Below are positions 9,957 to 24,900 of a stretch of 64,000 nt of DNA, one piece after another. The DNA comes from Treponema sp. (lineage in GTDB: Bacteria > Spirochaetota > Spirochaetia > Treponematales > Treponemataceae), in contig JAEETM010000005.1 of the NCBI GenBank assembly GCA_016290335.1, positions 17,814-81,813 on the forward strand. Reading direction: 5' to 3'. The notes under the pieces were generated by a model. The model did not search any database and was not told the origin of the DNA. It saw only the letters and a list, made by a program, of their open reading frames with translations. Position numbers and translations under genes: made by a program. Numbering within the stretch: the stretch's first letter is position 1; the number at the start of each line of letters is the position of its first letter.

Positions 9957-12900
9957 ATGAGAAGAACTGGTTTATTTTTTGGTTTAGTAACAGTATTGGC
10001 TATTTCGATTTTATCGTGTGATGTAGAAATTGGTTTAGGTGCTTCTGTAGATACCCGTGCACCAAAGCTTGAAATTGAAAATCCTCCGATAGGCTCTGTA
10101 ATCAGGGATGTTTTTGCCATGAGTGGAACTTGTGAAGACGATGGTAAAATCAAAAGTGTTATCATTGAGCTCAAGCATACCGGAACTGGTGTTACATTAC
10201 CGGCTTTTGAGGGTACTTTTAATCAAAAAGAAGGTATCTGGTCGTGCGAAATCGATCCTTTGGATGAAGAAAATCCTGTTTCAGACGGCTCTTATGAAGC
10301 AACTGTAACAATCACAGATACAGCTGAACGTGAAACAATCCGTACAAGAGCATTTACAATAGATAATACACCTCCTGTTCTTGCTATTACGCGTCCTTCT
10401 GCTGTAATTCCAACAGGTGAAGATCCTGAAAAATATAGTTCTAACGATTATGATTCTTATGGACAAGACCTTGTAATATCAGGTTATGTTGCAGATACTT
10501 GTGAACGAAGATTTATCTCTGTAGATATTTATGATATGAAAGGTGAAAAGAAGTATTCTACATTAGAAGCAGAAGATGAAAATTCAAAATATATAAAAAT
10601 TGACTCAGACTTTAGTACATCAATTGCATCTTTTGGTGATAGTGCATATACGGCAATTTATGGCGATGATTATGAAGCTGGTACAAAAATGTTCTTCTGT
10701 GAAATTACAGTTTATGATAGTGCAAGAAAATATCCTTTAGACAGTAGTACTCTTATTCCTGAAGATTTACTCGGAAACAGTGCAAAGTATTTTTATATGT
10801 ACGAAGGCGAATTGTATAATAGTGTTTTCGATCCATATATGATGACAGACGTATATAAGATTTTGAATGGTTCTTTTGAAGATGATGATTCACGTACTGT
10901 AGATACGACAACTCCAGAAGAAGTAAAATTGGCCCTTGAAAACGTTGACTATCAGGAAACAAGAGGCTTTTTGTCTTTAAATCCAAAAAACAACCCGTAT
11001 TTTAAGGTTTCTGGATATGACTCGCTTAATGCGGATGAAATGGAAAATGGTACCGTTTTTGATAATACCGATAACCACATAACAAACAATTCATCAAAAG
11101 TTATAGAAGTCTCTCCTGGACTTGACCAGACTCCTCTTGAGCAGGACACACTTGGTCTTTATCTTTTAAGGACAGATGATTTTGGAAATACATTAGATTT
11201 AAACGGAAATATAGTAGAATTAAAGAATATTAAGGATGAAGATAAAATATGGCTTGTACGACCATTAAAAGATGAAGACGGAAATGCTATTCTTACAGAA
11301 GAAAAGAATGCAGACGAAATAGCCGAAAGAGAGAACGTTTTTTCTAAAAGCGGTTCAACTTTCAAGTTTACAATTGAAATTACAACAACAAAACCTACCG
11401 TTGACGGTCATACTTTATTCTCTGGTGATAAATATCTTTTTTTTGTACAGGGATACGATAAGAAAAAAGTACCTGTTAAAAACTCAGGTTCAGTTTTTGG
11501 ATTTAAGCTTGTAGAAAGTGGAACAGCACCTGCTCTTACAATTAAGAGTGTATCTCCAAAGTATATTACAACTAATAAAGATTCAATTATAGAAAATGCT
11601 GCAAAAACTGTTAACGTTTCAATGGCTTTCGCAGGTGATTCTCCATTTAGACTCAAACGAATTGTAAATGATGGAGAAGAAGTTGAAGTTTTAACAAGCG
11701 AAAATAACTTTAAAGAAAACGAATATATAGATGAATATACACCTTCTCAAGAAGAGTTTAGTTCAGGTCAAGTTTCAATCAAATATATTCTTACAGGAAA
11801 CAACAATCTTACAAATTATGCAGAAGATGTTTTCTATATTGATAATGATTTACCAGAAGTTATAAGCTTTGAAGTTCCAGGTACAGATAAGACAGAAAAT
11901 AGCTCTTATAAGTTTTCTGGTATAGTTTCTGATGGTGATTCAACTTCAAGTTCAAAAATTGCAGAAGTTCAGATGAAGATTTCCAGCATTGATGAAGACG
12001 GTAATCCTCTTACTGATGCTGAAGGTAAAGCTTTAACTTCTGACTGGGTTTCTGTTGGAGATACAGATAAATGGAATCATATAGTAGTATTCCAATCAGC
12101 TGATGATGATTTTAATAAGGCATTCTCTGTTGAAGGTAAAAAGAAGGTCGAAATCCGTGCAATAGATGCAGCCGGAAATATGAGTGCAATTGAAGAAAAA
12201 GACTTCTTCTATGATACAGACAGCCCTAATCTGGAAGTTAATACCTATAAAATGGGTAATGATACTGAACAGCCAATAAAGAGTAAGTTCTTTATTAGCA
12301 AAGGCTTCTCAATTTCTGGAACCGCAAATGACAGTAATGGTCTGAAATCTCTTATTTTAAAACAGACCATGGGAGACGAATCTGTAGAAATTGAAATCCC
12401 TGTAGATAATAATGGAAATTGGACTATTGGAAATCTTCCAAGAAATGGTACTACAGACGAAGTTCTTCTTGAAACAGGTATTTATACCTTTGTAATTACA
12501 GCAACCGACCTTACAGGTAAAAAGACTGAGTCTGCAAGCTATAATGCAGAAATAGACCGTGATAAACCGGTAGTAACAATTACAAGTCCGGCAGATGGAA
12601 GTACAGTAAGTGGAACCAACTTCCGTTTTACAGGAACTTTAAATGATGAAGGAACTGGTGTAACCAGTTATTCATATAAGTTTGTAAAAGCTGGCGTAAA
12701 CAAAGACAGTGTCAGCTGGATACTGGAAAATACAACTTCTGATGAATGGAGCTTCTACAAAGAACTTGCAGAAGGAACAGCTTCACAGGCATCTTCTCTT
12801 TGCGAAGGTGAATGGAGTTTATTTGTAAGAACAGTAGACGGTGCAGGAAACGAATCTGCTGAAGTTGAACACAAGTTTACAATAGATAAGAATATTCCTT

Positions 12901-15900
12901 CTCTTGAAGCAACTATTGTTAGTACACCGGATTGTTTTAACAACACTACTAATTCTGTCTGGTATTATAGTGATGAGCTTTCTGGTACAATCAGCTATTC
13001 AGATACATATGCAATGGATTCAAGTAAACCATATTCATTCATAATGGGTGATGTTGATATAACTTCTGCTGTAGATGTTTCTGATGGAAATTGGACTATA
13101 AATAATACTTTATTTAATCAAATCGAAGGCTTTAATCCTTCATCTTTGGATAATTCTCAGAAGGTTCTTTATATAACTGTTTATGATAAAGTAGGAAAAA
13201 CAAATAATAAGAGTTTTACAGTTTATAAAGATACAGCAGCTCCTACCGCAACCATAGAATATCCTGAACAGGGTGACCCTATAAGCAATTCTCAGTTTAC
13301 AGCCCGTGGTTCTATTTCTGATGGTTCTGGTGTTGGAATAGACAGCTTTGTATATAGTTTAAATGGTGGTGCTTATCAACCAATAAACTCAGGAATTGTA
13401 GGTTCAACCTGGACAAAAGAGTTTAATTTTGAAAACGAGCCTGAGGGTGAAGTTACACTCGAAATTATGGCAACAGATAAGCTTGGTTATGAATCTGTTC
13501 CAAGTTCCGTAACATTCTTCTACGACAAGCAGAATCCTGAAGTTTCTATTAATGAAGATAATAAATATTACGTAAAAGATACAGCTTACACACTTAGTGG
13601 TACAGCTTATGATACTAACCGGTTGAGTAAAGTAACAATTCAGGATAACACTACAACTTATTCAAGTGAAGGTACAAATCCTCAGATAACTCTTACTGGT
13701 GTAGAAGCAGCAGTTTCTGAAGATTCAGCTGCAAACTGGAGTAAAATCTTTACAACAGGTTCAAATGGAACCCTCAAAGACGGTCTCCATACATTTAGAG
13801 TTACTGCTTATGATTCTTCAAACAGAGTTTCTACAACTAAAACTAAAGAATTATTCATTGATACAACAGCTCCTGTTATAAACTCAATAGTTACACCTTC
13901 TCCTATGGATACAGAAGAAAGCTACTATCAGTTCTCAGGAATGGCAGTAGATAATACGCCTTCAAATGCTGTATCAACAAATGCGGCTTCTGGAATAGAA
14001 AAGATTCTCGTACAGTTTGCTGATAAGAATAATCCTTCAACAAAAACTACATGGCTCGAAGCTACTGGTACAACAAGATGGAACTTGCTTGTAACATACG
14101 CAAACAGTACATACAGCAGTGTATTTGGTTCTAATCAAGGTGAAAAAATTATCTATGTAAAAGCAATAGATATGGCTGGAAACGAAAGCGCAGTCGAAGA
14201 AAGAACCTTTGTTTACGATAAGGCTCAGCCAACTGTATCAATTTCAAGCTATACAATAGGAAGTAACAACACACCTCAGCTTTTAGGTGCAACAACTCAG
14301 TTTGATGTAAGCAATTCATTCAGTCTTTCTGGAACAGCTTCTGATACTTATAAGCTTAAGAACATTCAGGTATTCCAGAAAAAGGATGATGGAGAAGACC
14401 AGCTGGTAGTAGAAATCCCTGTAACTACTACAAGCTACAACTGGACTGTAAGTGGTTTACCTAGAGCAGAAGACTCTTTGGGTTCAGTAACTGGTACGGC
14501 TGATACAGAAACCGATGCAACATATCGTTATTATGTAAAGGTTTTCGATGCCTCAAGTACAGAAGGAAAGACAAGCCAGACTTCTCCAATCACAGTACGA
14601 ATAGACAAAACTGCACCTACAGTTACAATTACATCTCCTGCTATAGATTTTGCAAGTGCTGACGATGTAATTTCCGGTTCATCAAAGATTTTCGAAGGAA
14701 CTGCTGTAGATAATGAAAACGGTTCTGGACTTGCAAGCTACAGCTATGCATTCTCTCATAGTAGTACAGCACCTGCTGCTAATTCAAATGAATGGACTAC
14801 TGTAAATGCAGAAAACGGCAACTGGTCTATCAGACGAGACTTGCTTGCAACAGACACAACAAATACTTCTCCAGAAAGCTTAACACAGGGCGAATGGTAT
14901 CTGTTTGTTAAAGCAGTTGATAAAGCTGGAAATGCAATTACATCACCTGTTACACGACATTTCTGGGTGGACCAGAGTGCTCCTTCTCTTTCTAATGTAA
15001 ATATTGAAGGTGGTATTTATTATTATAATACAAATAGTCTTACTCTTACCGGTAACGCATTCGATTCAAATGCTCTTGCAGAAGATGATGCAGTAGTTAT
15101 AAAGAGGGGAAATACTGTCCTTGAAACAATTCCTCGAACCAGTATACCTGCAAACGGAGATTGGAGCGTTGTTCTTGACGCTGATGATATTCCTGCAAAT
15201 GGATCTACAGCAATCACAATAGAAGTAAAAGACTGTGTTGGAAGAACAAGCGGAGTAAGCAGCTATACAGTTTGCAGAGATATGACTCCTCCTGTAGTAA
15301 CAGCTTCTCTTGCAACAAATGCAGAACGTGTTTACCAGAAGAGTGTGAACTATACCTTCAGCGGTACTGTATCAGATCTAAACCTTTCAGATGTTACTGC
15401 TGTACTTTATAAGAATGATGTAGCAACAGAACAGGAAACAGCACTTATTCCACGAGGCAGTGCCTGGGAATGGAAGGTTTATGATCTTGAAGAAGCTTAT
15501 TACAGCATAAAGATAACCGCTAAAGATAAAGCTGACAATCAGACTGAATATACAAGCGGTAGTGTTATGATAGATACTACGGCTCCTCTTTCTACTATAA
15601 GTGGAACTTCTTTGTATGACAGCGATGGAGCTTCTTTGGCAACTCCTGCAACAAATGCTGCTGTGCTTACAAATGGTACAGCAATTGATGCCGGCAGATA
15701 TTATGCACAAAGCAGCTATACATTAAGTGGAATTATTACAGAAGCTAATTTTGCAAATACAACAAGTACCTTAGAATTAAAGGAAAATGGTACAACAAAG
15801 AATGTTGCGTTTACAGGAAATGGTTCAACAGCAAGTCCATATACCTGGAGCTATACACCGGCAAGTCTGGCAGATGGCACTTATGCTTATACCTTAAAGC

Positions 15901-18900
15901 TTACAGATAAAGCTGGAAACACAACAACTTACAGTGCAACAGTTGTTTACGATACAACAGCACCGGTACTCGGAATTGAAGTTCCTGTAGCAAATGCGGC
16001 TTATCCTTATATTCCTACTGCAAGTGGTTCTGTAAGTGATGCTGGAATTGGTATTGAAGAAAGAAAATGGTCCAGCGATAATACTAACTGGTCTGATGTT
16101 GAAATGACGACAACAACAAACTGGTCTGCTAGTATAGGTACAATGGATTCCGAAGGTCCTGTAACACTTTATGTAAAAGCAAAAGATAAGTTTGGTAGGG
16201 AAACATCAGAAAGTGTAAACTTTAGTTATGACCTTTATAATCCTCAATTAACCGAAACTGATACTGTTGATGAATACCAGAAAGCAGGCTATAGCTTTAC
16301 ATTGACTGGTACAGCCGGCGATACAAATGCACTTGACAACATTACAATTACAGAAGGTACTAATGTTTACGGCAGTACAAATGCTTCTGATTCAACGGGA
16401 ACAGCAAGAATTACTACTCAAAATGCTGCAGTTACACTTTCTGAAAGCAATGGAGATACAGAGCTTAGTACAGAAAGCGGAAAGGGAAAGAACTGGAGTA
16501 TAACATTCGCTTCAACCGATACAACTACACTTTCTCCGGGAAGACATACCTTTACAATAACTGCAAAGGATACTGCAGGAAAGACTTCTACTTCTGAAGT
16601 TAAGAATATATTTATAGATACAATTGCTCCTCAGGTTCTTACAGCAGTAACTCCAACTACAAGCCAGACAGCTAATGCTTCGTTCAGATTTACAGGAACA
16701 GCAAAAGACAATAACAACAGCTCTGCAGACTCAAGAGTTGAAATGGTAAAGGTTAAGTTCAATTCTTATTCTTCTGCTTCTGCCACAGAAACAGAACCTT
16801 CTGCTACAACTGAATGGTTTGATGCAAACGGCGATACAAGCTGGAATTATATTGCAGTATTTACAGATGAAGGATTGAACTCTGTATTCGGTGATAGCAA
16901 AGGCTACAAGACAATTTCTGTAAAGGCTATTGATTATGCAGGTAACGAAAGTCCAGTATTCGAATCTCCTAAGTTCCTGTATGACCGTGAGATTCCAACA
17001 TCTGTAATTAATTCTTATACACCGGAAAATGGAAGTGCAGTAAATCTTACTTCTACAACAAGCTTCTTTGCTAACAATACATTCAAGCTTAGTCTTACTG
17101 CAAACGACGATTATAGTGTAAAGAAGATTGTTGTAAAACAGAAGAACAACGGTATTACAAAGACTGTTTATACATTGGATAATATCAATTTGAGCCAAAA
17201 AGCAGTTGATGTTTTGAATCTTCCACGCGATGTTTCAGGTTTGGATGATGACGACGACGATGCAACTGCAACAAGTGCTCTTGTATTGAACGAGAACAGT
17301 TCAGGTGAATACGAATATTCAGTTGAAGTAACAGATCTTGCCGGCAAGTCAGCTTCAGTTGCAACTGTAAAAGCAAATATAGACAAGAAGGTACCTGTAA
17401 TCAATTTGGACACAGAGCTTAATGCAGCTTACTATCAGGGCTTGTCAAAGACCTTCAGCTTCAGTGCAAATGACCCTACAGCATCAGACGGCAGCTCTGG
17501 TTCAGGTCTTTCTAAATACTACTATAAGTATACTCAGGATACTGCTGCACAAACCGTAAGTTCTTCTGGCTGGACAGAAAAAGTTGCTTCGTCTAGCTTT
17601 GATGTAATCCCTTCATTAGTATCTGGAAATACTTTGGGAACAAACGGCGAGCTTAACGAAGGCCACTGGTATTTGTGGTACTATGTAAAAGATGTCGCTG
17701 GCAATACTTCTACTCCAACAAGTGTAAACTTCTGGTTCGACCAGGGTAATCCAAGTCTGACTGCTGCTGTTACACCTGCAAATAACAGCGTTACAGGTAG
17801 CGGTACAGAGTTCTACTTTAACAGCGGACTAACTGGAACAATTTCTGCAAGTGATTCTTCAAATGTTGCTCCAGCATTATCATATAAAATTGATGACGAG
17901 GATGCGGTTCCTGTAACTGGTTCAAGCTGGACAATTCCTGAAGGTTCATTCTCTGATGAAGGAACTTATTCTCTGGTATTTACTGCAACAGATCAGGTTG
18001 GAAGAACTGCAACTAAAGAGTTTACAGTACACAAGGATGTTTCTGGACCTGAAATCTCAATTACAAGTCCTACAAATAACTCTTATTTTGAACAGGCTAC
18101 AATCAATATAAGAGGTAGTGTAAACGATGGTACAACTGAAAATCCAGGAAGTGGAGTAAATAAGGTTTATTATTCAACAAATAATACAAACTGGACAGAG
18201 CTTACTACTTATTCGGCAGGTGGAGCAATCTGGAATGACACTGTATCTCTTGACCAGCAGGGTAATGTAACTCTTTATGTAAAGGCAGTAGATAAGCTTG
18301 GTCAGGAATCAACACACCCAAGTGTAACATTCTCTTATGATGCAGCGGCACCTGTTATTGTAGAAAATGATTCAGTCGCAGCTAATCAAAAGCAAGGCTA
18401 CAGCTTTACACTTACAGGTACAGCTTATGATACGAATGAACTCAGCTATGTAGAAATTGTTGATAAGATTGGTGATACACTACAGGGAACATACAGCACA
18501 AGCAATGGTACACTGTCAGTAACAAGCGGAACAGTTGCAACAGCAAAATCTGAAGCAACTAAAGTTACCTGGAGCAAGACTTTCTCTGCAAGTGATGCAA
18601 ATCCTCTTGAACAGGGAACTCATACATTTACAATCAAAGCAAAAGATACTTCAGAACGACTTGCTGCAACAATTACAAAGACAGTTACTGTAGATACAAT
18701 TCTCCCAGAAATCGAAATAACAACACCATCTGCAGCAGGCTTTACAAAATCAGCTTTTGTTACATTCAACGGAACTTTGACTGAAGTTAATTTTGATTCT
18801 CTCGAAATTAAGCTTTATAAAGAAGCTGGAGCTACAGATGAATTAATAGAAACTGTAAATACAACTCCACAGGGAGCTGACGGAAACTGGTCTTATACAG

Positions 18901-21900
18901 CAAACCTCCCGGATGAAGATAAAGCTTACTACATTACTGTAAAGGCAACAGATAAGGTTGGAAACATAGCTACAGAAACAAGTGCTCAGATAACAACAGA
19001 CTTTACTGCACCAGCAACAACACTTACTTCAAGCGGCCTGACTAATGAAAGTGCAGAATCAGTAACAGCTATTTCAGAAAACGTAACCTACTATGCTAAG
19101 AACAGCTACACAGTTTCCGGAACAATTACAGAAGCAAATTACGACAGAACAAAAGTAACAATTACAGCAACGAAAGACAATGTAAATGTCACTGCACCTT
19201 CTATAACTGTAAATACAGACAAGACCTGGAGCTTTACAGGCATAACAGGAACTGGTACATACGAATACAGCCTTAAGATTGAAGATAAGGCAGCAAACAG
19301 CAAGACCTATAAGATTAAGGTTGTTTATGATAATACAGCACCTGAAACTCTCAGCATAACAACAGCTGCAACATCAGGAGTAAACTCAATATCAGGTTCT
19401 TCAAAGACATTTGAAGGAAGTGCAAGCGACAGCGGTTCAGGACTTTCAAGCTACAGCTATGCATTCACACAGGGTAATTCAGCACCTGCAGCAGATTCAA
19501 ACGACTGGACTAAGGTAGAGACTGGAAACGGTAACTGGTCATTCACAAGAACAGTAATCAGCTCAACATCACCTTCACCTAACTGTCTGCACGAAGGCTT
19601 GTGGACACTGTATGTAAAGGCAACAGACAAGGCCGGCAATACATCTACAACACCTGTTTCAAGACAGTACTGGGTAGACCAGAGTGCACCTGCAATTACA
19701 GACCTTAATAATGCAGCAATAAATTACTTCAACGGAACACTCACAATTACAGGAAAGGCAATAGATACAAATGCACTTGCAGCAAGCGGTGCAGTAGTAA
19801 TCAAGAATGGTACAACAACTCTTGCTACAATAGACAGTGTTGGTACCGGCGGTACATGGACAGCAAGTATTAATGGCAGCAGCATTACTGCAAATACAGC
19901 AGTTGACCTTACAATCCAGGCAACAGACTGTGTTGGAAAGTCAAGTGATGCAGTAACATATACCGTATACAAGGATACAAATCCTCCGGTAATCGCATTT
20001 ACAAGTCCTGACGGAAATCTTGCACAGGACGAACCTCTGTCTGGAACTTCTGGTATTTTCAGCGGAACAACAACAGATGCAGCTTCCGGTGTTGCAAGCT
20101 ACAGCTATGTATTCTCAAAGGGTTCAACCGCTCCTGCAACAGGCTGGACAACTGTAACGAATGCAGTAACAAGCTGGAGTATACCAAAAACATTTACAGC
20201 CGGAACAGGAACAGCTGCAAATGATGAAGGACAGTGGTATCTGTTTGTTAAGGCAGCAGATAAGGCTGGAAATGAAACTGTTTCAGCAAGTTCACTGAGC
20301 TTCTGGTATGACAACAGTGTACCTACAATAACTGCATCTATGACAACAGCAACTGGTAAATGCGAAAACAAAGATGGAAAATATTACTTTAATGGAACAA
20401 TTGCAGCAAATACAGCCCTTACTGGAAGTATTACAGCAAGTGATACTTCAGCTGTAGCACCGACAATCAGTTATAAGATTGATTCTGGAACTGAAGTTGA
20501 AATAACAGGAACAAATGCGTCAACAGGAACAAGTTCTGGAACATGGTCAATTCCATCAAGTGCATTTACACAGGATGGTGAATACACAGTAAAGATTATT
20601 GCAACTGACCAGTGTGGTAGAAAAGCAGAACAGACATACAATGTTTACAGAGATACTTTGGCTCCGACAATCACTATTACTGCACCAGCAGCTGCTACAG
20701 GCACAATTGTCAATACCGCATCTTATACATTTGGAGGAACAATTGCAGATCCTACCTTCTATAGCGCAAGCGCTGTTTTGTATAAGGATACTGCTGCAAC
20801 AGATACTACTACTACTATCGAAGTAAACGATAATAATACCTGGACATGGAGACCTACAGGTCTTGAAGATGGAACTTATCATATTGTTGTTACCGCAAAA
20901 GACAAGGTTAGCAATACAGCAACTAAAACTACTGGTACTGTAATAGTAGACCGAACTGCTCCTGCAACATCTATTGTCCCAGCTGAAGGAAATAATATTA
21001 CTGATGCAAGTTTTGCTGCTGTAGACGAACTTGAAAATGGTAAAACATATTATACTTCTTCTTCATACACAATTACAGGTGTTATAAATGATAATAACTG
21101 GGGAACAGGTGCAACCGCTAAGTATAAGATTGATAACGGAGCTGAAACTACTCTTACAGTTAATGCTTCAACAAAGGCCTGGAGTTTACCTGCAGCAACA
21201 GCCGGTCATACTTATGAAATAAAGCTTAAAGATTCAGCAGGAAACGAGAATACTTACAGCTTTACAATCAGCTATGATAATGTACCTCCAACCGCTACTG
21301 TAGCTATTCCAGAAAATAATATAACAGATCCTCAGTATGCACTTAGCGCAAACAATTATTCATTCAAGCTTAGTGCTTCAGATCCAGATAATGGTGTTGG
21401 CGTTAAGGAACTGAGTTACATATTTACAACAACAACTTCTCTTCCTGCAGCAAATGCCGGCTGGCAAACAGATTCTAACTTTACAACAGCTGACAAGTAT
21501 GTAGTTATGGACCTTGTTGCTTTGAACACTGTTGATTCAAACAGCCAGACTGTTGAAAATACTCTTACAGCAACTCAGCTTCCAGAAGGAACCTGGTACT
21601 TGTGGGTTAAGGCAAAAGATAAAGCTGGTAACGTAACAAATGATGAAACAATAACTACAAACAGACGCCAGATTATTGTAGATAAAGCTAATCCAACGTT
21701 AACTGTAACTAACAGTTTGAACGAATCTGGAACAAATCCTGTTTATGAAGAAGTAACAGGCTCTGGTTATACTATAAGTGGTACTGTTAGTGATACTCAT
21801 GCTGTTGCTTCAAATGATGCTATTGTAATCAAAGTTGATGGTGAAATAAAGACAACAATTGCAAAAACATCTTTGACTGGTACTCCAGCTGTTAATTGGT

Positions 21901-24900
21901 CATACACAATTCCAAAGGATTCTATCCACGAAAATGGACTTACAGAAGTTGAAGTAATTGCAAAGGATGTTGTTGGAAAGACAACTTCAAAGAAATACAA
22001 TCTGTATTATGATACAGCAGCTCCTGAACTCGAAGTTAATGCTCCTGCGATGGGTGAACAGGTTGAAAATGCAGAAAAAATCATCAAGGGAACAGTAAGA
22101 GACGATGGTTACGGACTTGCAAAACTTGAATTTGCCCTTAAGAATAGTTCTAATACTACTGTAAAAGACAGCAGCAATAACGATATTTCTGGTTACTGGT
22201 CTGCAACAACTTCAAATGTCACAAATAATTACCCTCTTAAGATAAAGGGTGAGCAGTGGTTCTATGCCGGTCAGCCAGATGAAAATGGTGTAACTGGAAA
22301 TACTGCTTTGACAATCCCTCTTGGAACAGCTGAAGGTACACTCAAGCTTGTAGTTACTGCTACAGAAAAGGTTGTTGGTAGTCATACTGCAAGAACTAAA
22401 ACAGAAGAAATAACATTCTACTATGATGCTGCTGAACCAAACATTACCGAAAGTGGTTCTGTAAGCAGAATTACAAACACAGACTTTGTACTCACTGGTA
22501 CGGCTTATGATACAAACCAGCTTGCAAAGATTGAAATCAAGCAGGGTGGTGTTCTGAAGGCTACAACAGAAGCTAATCCTGCTGCAGGTGTAGTTGCCAT
22601 TTCGTTTGCAAATGGTACTGATTCAACAGCACAAGGTTATAATGGTAGTTATACTTTAGCTTCTGCAAAAGCAGATAGTACAAAAGGATATTGGGAAGCT
22701 ACATTCCCAGCTTCTAGTTATGCTGATGGCAGCTATCAGTTCAGCATAACAGCTACAGATATTTCTGGAAAAATGACAACCGTTACAAGAACTATCCAGA
22801 TGGATAAGACTGCTCCTGCAAACATTTCTCCTTCTACTACAGGTGGAACTGAAATCAGTTCAAAGAATTGGTACAACTCACGTGCACTTGCAATTTCTGT
22901 AACAGCTACTGATACAAATGGCTCTGGAGTAAGTACAGCGGATTATTCCCTTGTTGCTTATAATGAGGCAAGTTCAAATGCTGATCCAACAGAAGCCTAC
23001 AGAAGCTGGACAAATATTCCTAATAACGGGGAAGCTTTTGTCGGTACTGTAAACTTACCTGCAGACGGCGAAAACACCTTCTATGTACGAGTAAAGGATG
23101 TTGCAGGAAACTATGGTTATAATAATACCGGATTAACAGTTTACATAGATTCTGCAGCTCCTGCTTCTGCAACAGTTGCAAGTGTAGATGGTGTTGTAGC
23201 TGGTGATGGTGAAAACCAGTTTGGCGGAACAAAGCTTACAAACGGAAGTTCAAATATAGCCTTTACAATGACAGCTGCTGATGCAGGAACTGTAGGAACA
23301 GATGCAACTGGTATAGGCAGTATAAAGATTATTAAGGTTGGAAATAATACTCTTGAAGGAAACGCTCAGATTAATGTAACTGAAGACAAAGATACACATG
23401 AATTGGGAGCAGAAATTCCAAGTACATCTATTACAACTTCCGGTGGTGTTATTGCAAGAGTAACCGATAAGGTTGGAAACTCTTATGACTTTACACTATT
23501 CCAGATTCAGTTTGATAACAAGTATCCTAAAGTAACAATAAGTAATATTGCTGATGCCGATACTTCCGTAACAGGAACTCAGATAAACGGTACAACAACA
23601 ATTAACGGTACTGCATCTGATGATCAGACTCTGGCATCTGTAAAACTCCAATACTCAAGGAAAACTGGAGCTACAACTTGGTCTGACTGGGCTGATACAG
23701 GCTTAACAAACCAGGGAACAATTTACAGCTGGAGCTTTAAGGTAAATACAACTCAATCACCTTATTCTGACGGCGACACAGTACGCTTCCGTGTACTTGC
23801 AACAGATGCTGCCGGAAACGAAGGTAACTCTGGAACAACTGGTACAGCTACAGGAAATATTTATGGTACTGGCGACAGTGCAGCAGCATACGCAGAAGTT
23901 ATTATTTCTCAGGATTCAGACAGACCTGTAATTGGAATCAGTAATCTTGAAATGAGTGATGAAAATCAGGTTAGTGGTGAAACAAGTTATTACTGGCATA
24001 GATATGGTTCTATGTATGGTACAGTTTCTGATGATGATGGAAGTGTTACATCTGTAAAATATAAGATTGGATCAGATGGAACATGGTCAGGCAATATTTA
24101 CTCTAATGGTATGTGGCAGATTTCAAATCTGACTGATGGAGCAAAAGATATCTACTTTGAAGTAATTGATGGTGGAAATACAACATTTACTTCATCACTA
24201 ACAAAGAAACCAAAGGTTCAGGATAGTCAGGGAGCTGCAAAGCTTGGTTATACTGATTCTGACACTGTTGTTCTTAATGTAAAGGTAGATACTCAAGATC
24301 CTGAAATCATTTCTAAGAAATACTATTTGAGTTCATCAAAAGATTATAATGCAGAAACAGACTGGGATGCTGCTTCAAATCTTGCAGTATTATCTACAAA
24401 AGATAGTGGTGGTACAAATAAATATCTGTATGTAGAAGTAAAAGAATCAGATAGTAATGGAATTGATACAGGCTCAAGTTCTATTACATTTGATGGAGTT
24501 ACAGCTACAACTACAGCGGATGTTGCAAATCAGCTTCCTAATAAAGTAAGACAAATCTCTCAATCAATTAACGCTGGTGTTACAACAACTATTGTACGAA
24601 TAGACCTTTCTCAATTTGAAACTGGTTCTCGTGCGTTTATGATAACAGTTTATGACAATGCCACTAAATACAAGATAGAATCAACGAATGTTTCAGTAGA
24701 TAATACTACTCCTGTAATGGAAGTATCTAATTATGAAGCTGGTGTAGTACTTTACGGTTCTAACAGCAACACAATTCGTTTTATTCAGCAAAATGAAAGT
24801 GATATAAGCGAGCTTTGGTATTATGTAACTGATGATGCGAACTTTGCTCCTGTATATAATGCTGAAAGTGGTACTTACAATAGCTTTACACGTTTGCACG

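Noticed and set aside
12550..21300. Repetitive DNA in the giant gene as a possible CRISPR or satellite array
   Set aside because: The repeats are variable, in frame and encode Ig-like modules with D-x-x-x-P linkers. There is no uniform repeat-spacer pattern.
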